Source: Bacteroidales bacterium (GTDB lineage: Bacteria; Bacteroidota; Bacteroidia; Bacteroidales; UBA932). Taken from it: a DNA stretch of 16,079 bases. The stretch spans positions 1 through 16,079 of the forward strand of contig JALOCI010000056.1 in assembly GCA_023227835.1 (NCBI GenBank). Reading direction: 5' to 3'. A program made the translations under genes and the position numbers. Within the stretch, counting starts at the first letter, position 1. Every line of letters begins with the position of its first letter. Positions 14,184 through 16,079 of this stretch are shown here, in pieces. The notes under the pieces were generated by a model. That model had not been told where the DNA came from and did not search any database. It worked only from the letters and a program-made list of their open reading frames with translations.

Positions 14184-14189
14184 ATGTTG
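14134..14189. promoter_or_regulatory. hipBA promoter -7 element flanked by an inverted repeat
   Basis: TATATTTG (14163-14170) is a full TAnnTTTG match; no -33 TTG is seen at the right distance. The -7 element lies between perfect 11-base arms CAACATATCAT (14134-14144) and ATGATATGTTG (14179-14189), separated by 34 bases, a likely pair of HipB operator half-sites. A shorter dyad, CATATTATATG (14171-14181), overlaps the right arm. Transcription would start near 14177, giving almost no leader before the first possible ATG at 14184. Confidence 0.6.
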
Positions 14190-14192
14190 GTT

Positions 14193-14513
14193 ATGGCAAA
14201 GAATTCAATGGGTACTAAATTGCCTCGCAAATTGGAGCAGCAGATGAAGGTTGTGGGAGAGCAGATTAAATTGGCTCGCTTGCGCAGAAATCTGAGTGTG
14301 GCTCAGGTAGCGGAACGTGCAACTTGTTCTCCGTTAACTGTTTTCAGAATAGAGAAAGGCGCACCGACAGTCGCAATAGGGATTTACCTGCGTGTCCTGT
14401 TTGCTTTACAACTTGAAGATGATATTCTTTGGCTTGCCAAAGAAGACAAATTGGGGAAAGCTTTGCAGGATTTGAGCTTGAAGACAAGGGAACGTGCCTC
14501 AAAAAAGGAGTAA
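14193..14513 (+). CDS. hipB: HipB-like antitoxin, Xre-family helix-turn-helix
   Basis: The antitoxin and repressor of the HipBA pair: it binds operator DNA and holds HipA inactive. From ATG 14193 it has 106 residues, with a Xre helix-turn-helix (about 22-80): IKLARLRRNLSVAQVAERATCSPLTVFRIEKG, then IGIYLRVLFALQLEDDI. Three in-frame ATGs are close together (14184, 14193, 14208). I prefer 14193 because 14184 lies inside the right operator arm and only about seven bases past the expected transcription start; the choice is uncertain. A C-terminal basic tail ends three bases before hipA. Relatives form dimers that bind sites across the promoter, which fits the two arms seen. Confidence 0.88.
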   Translation: MAKNSMGTKLPRKLEQQMKVVGEQIKLARLRRNLSVAQVAERATCSPLTVFRIEKGAPTVAIGIYLRVLFALQLEDDILWLAKEDKLGKALQDLSLKTRERASKKE

Positions 14514-14516
14514 AAG

Positions 14517-15782
14517 ATGAAGATGCTATATGTATATGCCGATTTTGACTGGCTGAAGGAGGTAGAATTCGTTGGCGAGTTGGGCTATGAATCTTTTCGG
14601 GGCTCAGACAGTTATTCCTTCAAATTCTGCGATGAATGGTTGAAAAAGCACGGAGATTTGTTTTTGAGCGATGATTTGAATAATTATCCCGGACAGCAAT
14701 ATACGCTACCGGATAAAGATATGTTCGGATGTTTCTCTGACGCCCTGCCTGATCGTTGGGGACGTACCTTGATGCTACGCCGTGAGCAGATTGCTGCAAA
14801 GGAGGAAAATCGATCGGTTCGACGGCTCTCTTCTTTCGATTTCCTGACTGGCATCGATGACTTCTCCCGAATGGGTGCATTTCGTTTCAAGAAGGTTCAA
14901 GACGGAGAATATATAAATGTGACTGAACCATTGAAAATTCCACCTCTGACGGATATTAGAGACTTGATTGCTGCCAGTACCGAGATAGAGAAAAGCGAAG
15001 AAAATAATGTTCTGCCTGACAGGAAGTGGATTGCCAGACTCGTGCAGCCGGGATCCTCATTGGGCGGTGCAAGACCGAAAGCCAGTGTGATAGACACAGA
15101 TAAAACACTTTATATAGCTAAGTTCCCTTCACAAAAAGATGATTACGATGCCGGACTTTGGGAGCATTTCAGCCATCTTCTTGCCATAAAAGCCGAAATT
15201 AATGCAGCGAGCACCAAAGTTTTGGCCACTGACCAGAAATACCACACATTGCTTTCACAACGCTTTGACAGAACCCGGGAGGGAAAGCGGATTCATTTTG
15301 CCTCAGCAATTACCTTACTGGGGCTTAATGACGGCGACAATGCTAATACCGGACACGGTTATCTGGATATAGTGGACTTTATTATTCGGAACTGTACAAA
15401 AGTCGAAAACAATCTGCAAGAACTATATCGCCGTATAGCTTTCAATATATGCATCGGCAATAGCGATGACCATTTCCGTAATCACGGTTTTTTGTTGACT
15501 GCAAAAGGTTGGACCTTGTCTCCTGCATACGATATGAATCCTACTTTGAATGAGTACCAAAGTCTGCTTATCTCGTCATCAACCAATAAGGCAGATCTGG
15601 GCATTTTGCTTGATGCCTGCGAAGACTATATGCTTAACAAGAAAACTGCTGAAGATATTATTTTAAAGGTGGTCAGTGTTGTGAGAGGCTGGCGAGAACT
15701 GGCAACACGATTAGGGATTTCTCGAAAAGACATAGATATGTTTGCCGGAGTGTTGGATGAACGGAGTAAATGGTGTATATAA
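14517..15782 (+). CDS. hipA: HipA-family serine/threonine kinase toxin
   Basis: A 421-residue full-length HipA. Relatives phosphorylate a translation target (glutamyl-tRNA synthetase in Escherichia coli) and cause growth arrest and persistence; this one's target is unknown. The N-terminal subdomain (about 1-125) has YTLPDKDMFGCFSDALPDRWGR (62-83). The kinase part has the glycine-rich loop GSSLGGARPK (179-188), the ATP-binding lysine K202 in YIAKFP, the catalytic NSDDHFRN (315-322) with D317, and the metal-binding D339 in LSPAYDMNP. No motif is missing. GGAG ahead of the ATG at about 14506-14509 is a reasonable ribosome site; a second ATG two codons on is possible. It follows hipB by three bases in one operon and is followed by repeat copy C. 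Confidence 0.93.
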   Translation: MKMLYVYADFDWLKEVEFVGELGYESFRGSDSYSFKFCDEWLKKHGDLFLSDDLNNYPGQQYTLPDKDMFGCFSDALPDRWGRTLMLRREQIAAKEENRSVRRLSSFDFLTGIDDFSRMGAFRFKKVQDGEYINVTEPLKIPPLTDIRDLIAASTEIEKSEENNVLPDRKWIARLVQPGSSLGGARPKASVIDTDKTLYIAKFPSQKDDYDAGLWEHFSHLLAIKAEINAASTKVLATDQKYHTLLSQRFDRTREGKRIHFASAITLLGLNDGDNANTGHGYLDIVDFIIRNCTKVENNLQELYRRIAFNICIGNSDDHFRNHGFLLTAKGWTLSPAYDMNPTLNEYQSLLISSSTNKADLGILLDACEDYMLNKKTAEDIILKVVSVVRGWRELATRLGISRKDIDMFAGVLDERSKWCI

Positions 15783-16079
15783 CCTACACCCGTTATTTCT
15801 TCTATATGTAAAAATTTAGTCAAATTGCCTCTTAAGCCGCTTACAAGTTAATTGAGATATACCGGAACAGGGCATTTCAGCCGGAGGGAACGGAGTGACT
15901 GAGGATGGACAGCCCTAAGACGATATAGCTCTATATAAAAAAGCGGCTAAGTGGCCATATAAGAAAAATCGGTGTCTTTGAGGCTTATGACTTCAATGCA
16001 AATTAACGCCACTGACTATTAAAATAGGCATAATACGCAACCATAAACGCCTCCGGAGTCGCGAAGCCTAATATGAAAT
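15783..16079. other. Right-end spacer with repeat copy C
   Basis: No gene is seen after hipA. The stretch carries repeat copy C (15827-15996) and then about 80 bases with a small palindrome CTCCGGAG (16051-16058) up to the window edge. No uridine-rich terminator was seen right after hipA; the repeat hairpin may serve instead. Confidence 0.5.
15827..15996. repeat. Structured palindromic repeat, copy C
   Basis: The arms GCCTCTTAAGCCGCTT (15827-15842) and AAGCGGCTAAGTGGC (15941-15955) pair with one bulge and one mismatch. The middle is nearly identical to copy B. A partial tail (15967-15996) shares GTGTCTTTGAGGCTTATGAC with copies A and B and then diverges. The changes T15867A and G15917A, both relative to copy B, remove two inner pairs, so this copy seems more decayed. 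It begins 44 bases after the hipA stop. Confidence 0.82.

Noticed and set aside
11210..15996. CRISPR array
   Set aside because: The repeats are long, few, kilobases apart and separated by genes, with no regular spacers or cas genes.

Overview
The window looks like an accessory (defence and toxin-antitoxin) island from a member of the Bacteroidota, probably Bacteroidales. The reasons are low G+C, the usual code with TAA, TAG and TGA all used as stops, few Shine-Dalgarno sites, and -7 elements of the Bacteroidota form TAnnTTTG. The best promoter has TTG, 19 bases, then TACATTTG, in front of a toxin-antitoxin operon. Species cannot be read from the sequence.

Layout. Positions 1 to about 620 hold no convincing gene but carry hairpins and a sequence style resembling domain I of a group II intron without its reverse transcriptase, so this is probably a retroelement remnant. 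After an A+T-rich leader, 916-4197 (+) is a tight three-gene operon: a SIR2-type NAD-binding protein, a HerA-type hexameric ATPase, and a 72-residue KTSC-domain protein. SIR2-HerA is a known anti-phage pair (Nezha). Here herA is cut by one in-frame TAA between its Walker A and Walker B halves. Convergent to this operon, 4209-9977 (-) encodes a 1922-residue DUF4011 / superfamily 1 helicase / Vsr-like nuclease / DUF3320 protein of the single-gene Hhe-like defence type.

From 10319 on, every gene is on the + strand: a DEDDh exonuclease with a C-terminal BRCT domain; a coiled-coil DUF2130 protein with a PD-(D/E)XK-like motif; a DUF1778-GNAT (TacA-TacT type) toxin-antitoxin pair with a promoter and embedded operator; and a HipB-HipA pair with an inverted repeat around its promoter.

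Three copies of a structured palindromic repeat (11210-11518, 13882-14076, 15827-15996) lie just after the exonuclease, acetyltransferase and hipA genes, so they separate the right half into modules. Their arms differ between copies yet stay complementary at five positions. The repeat family and the interrupted HerA are the most noteworthy observations.

How the genes may work together: SIR2-HerA would deplete NAD+ or attack DNA on infection; the large helicase-nuclease would act on invading DNA; the exonuclease-BRCT and DUF2130 proteins look like DNA-processing enzymes; and the two toxin-antitoxin systems may stabilise the island or cause abortive growth arrest. These roles are inferred from family membership.
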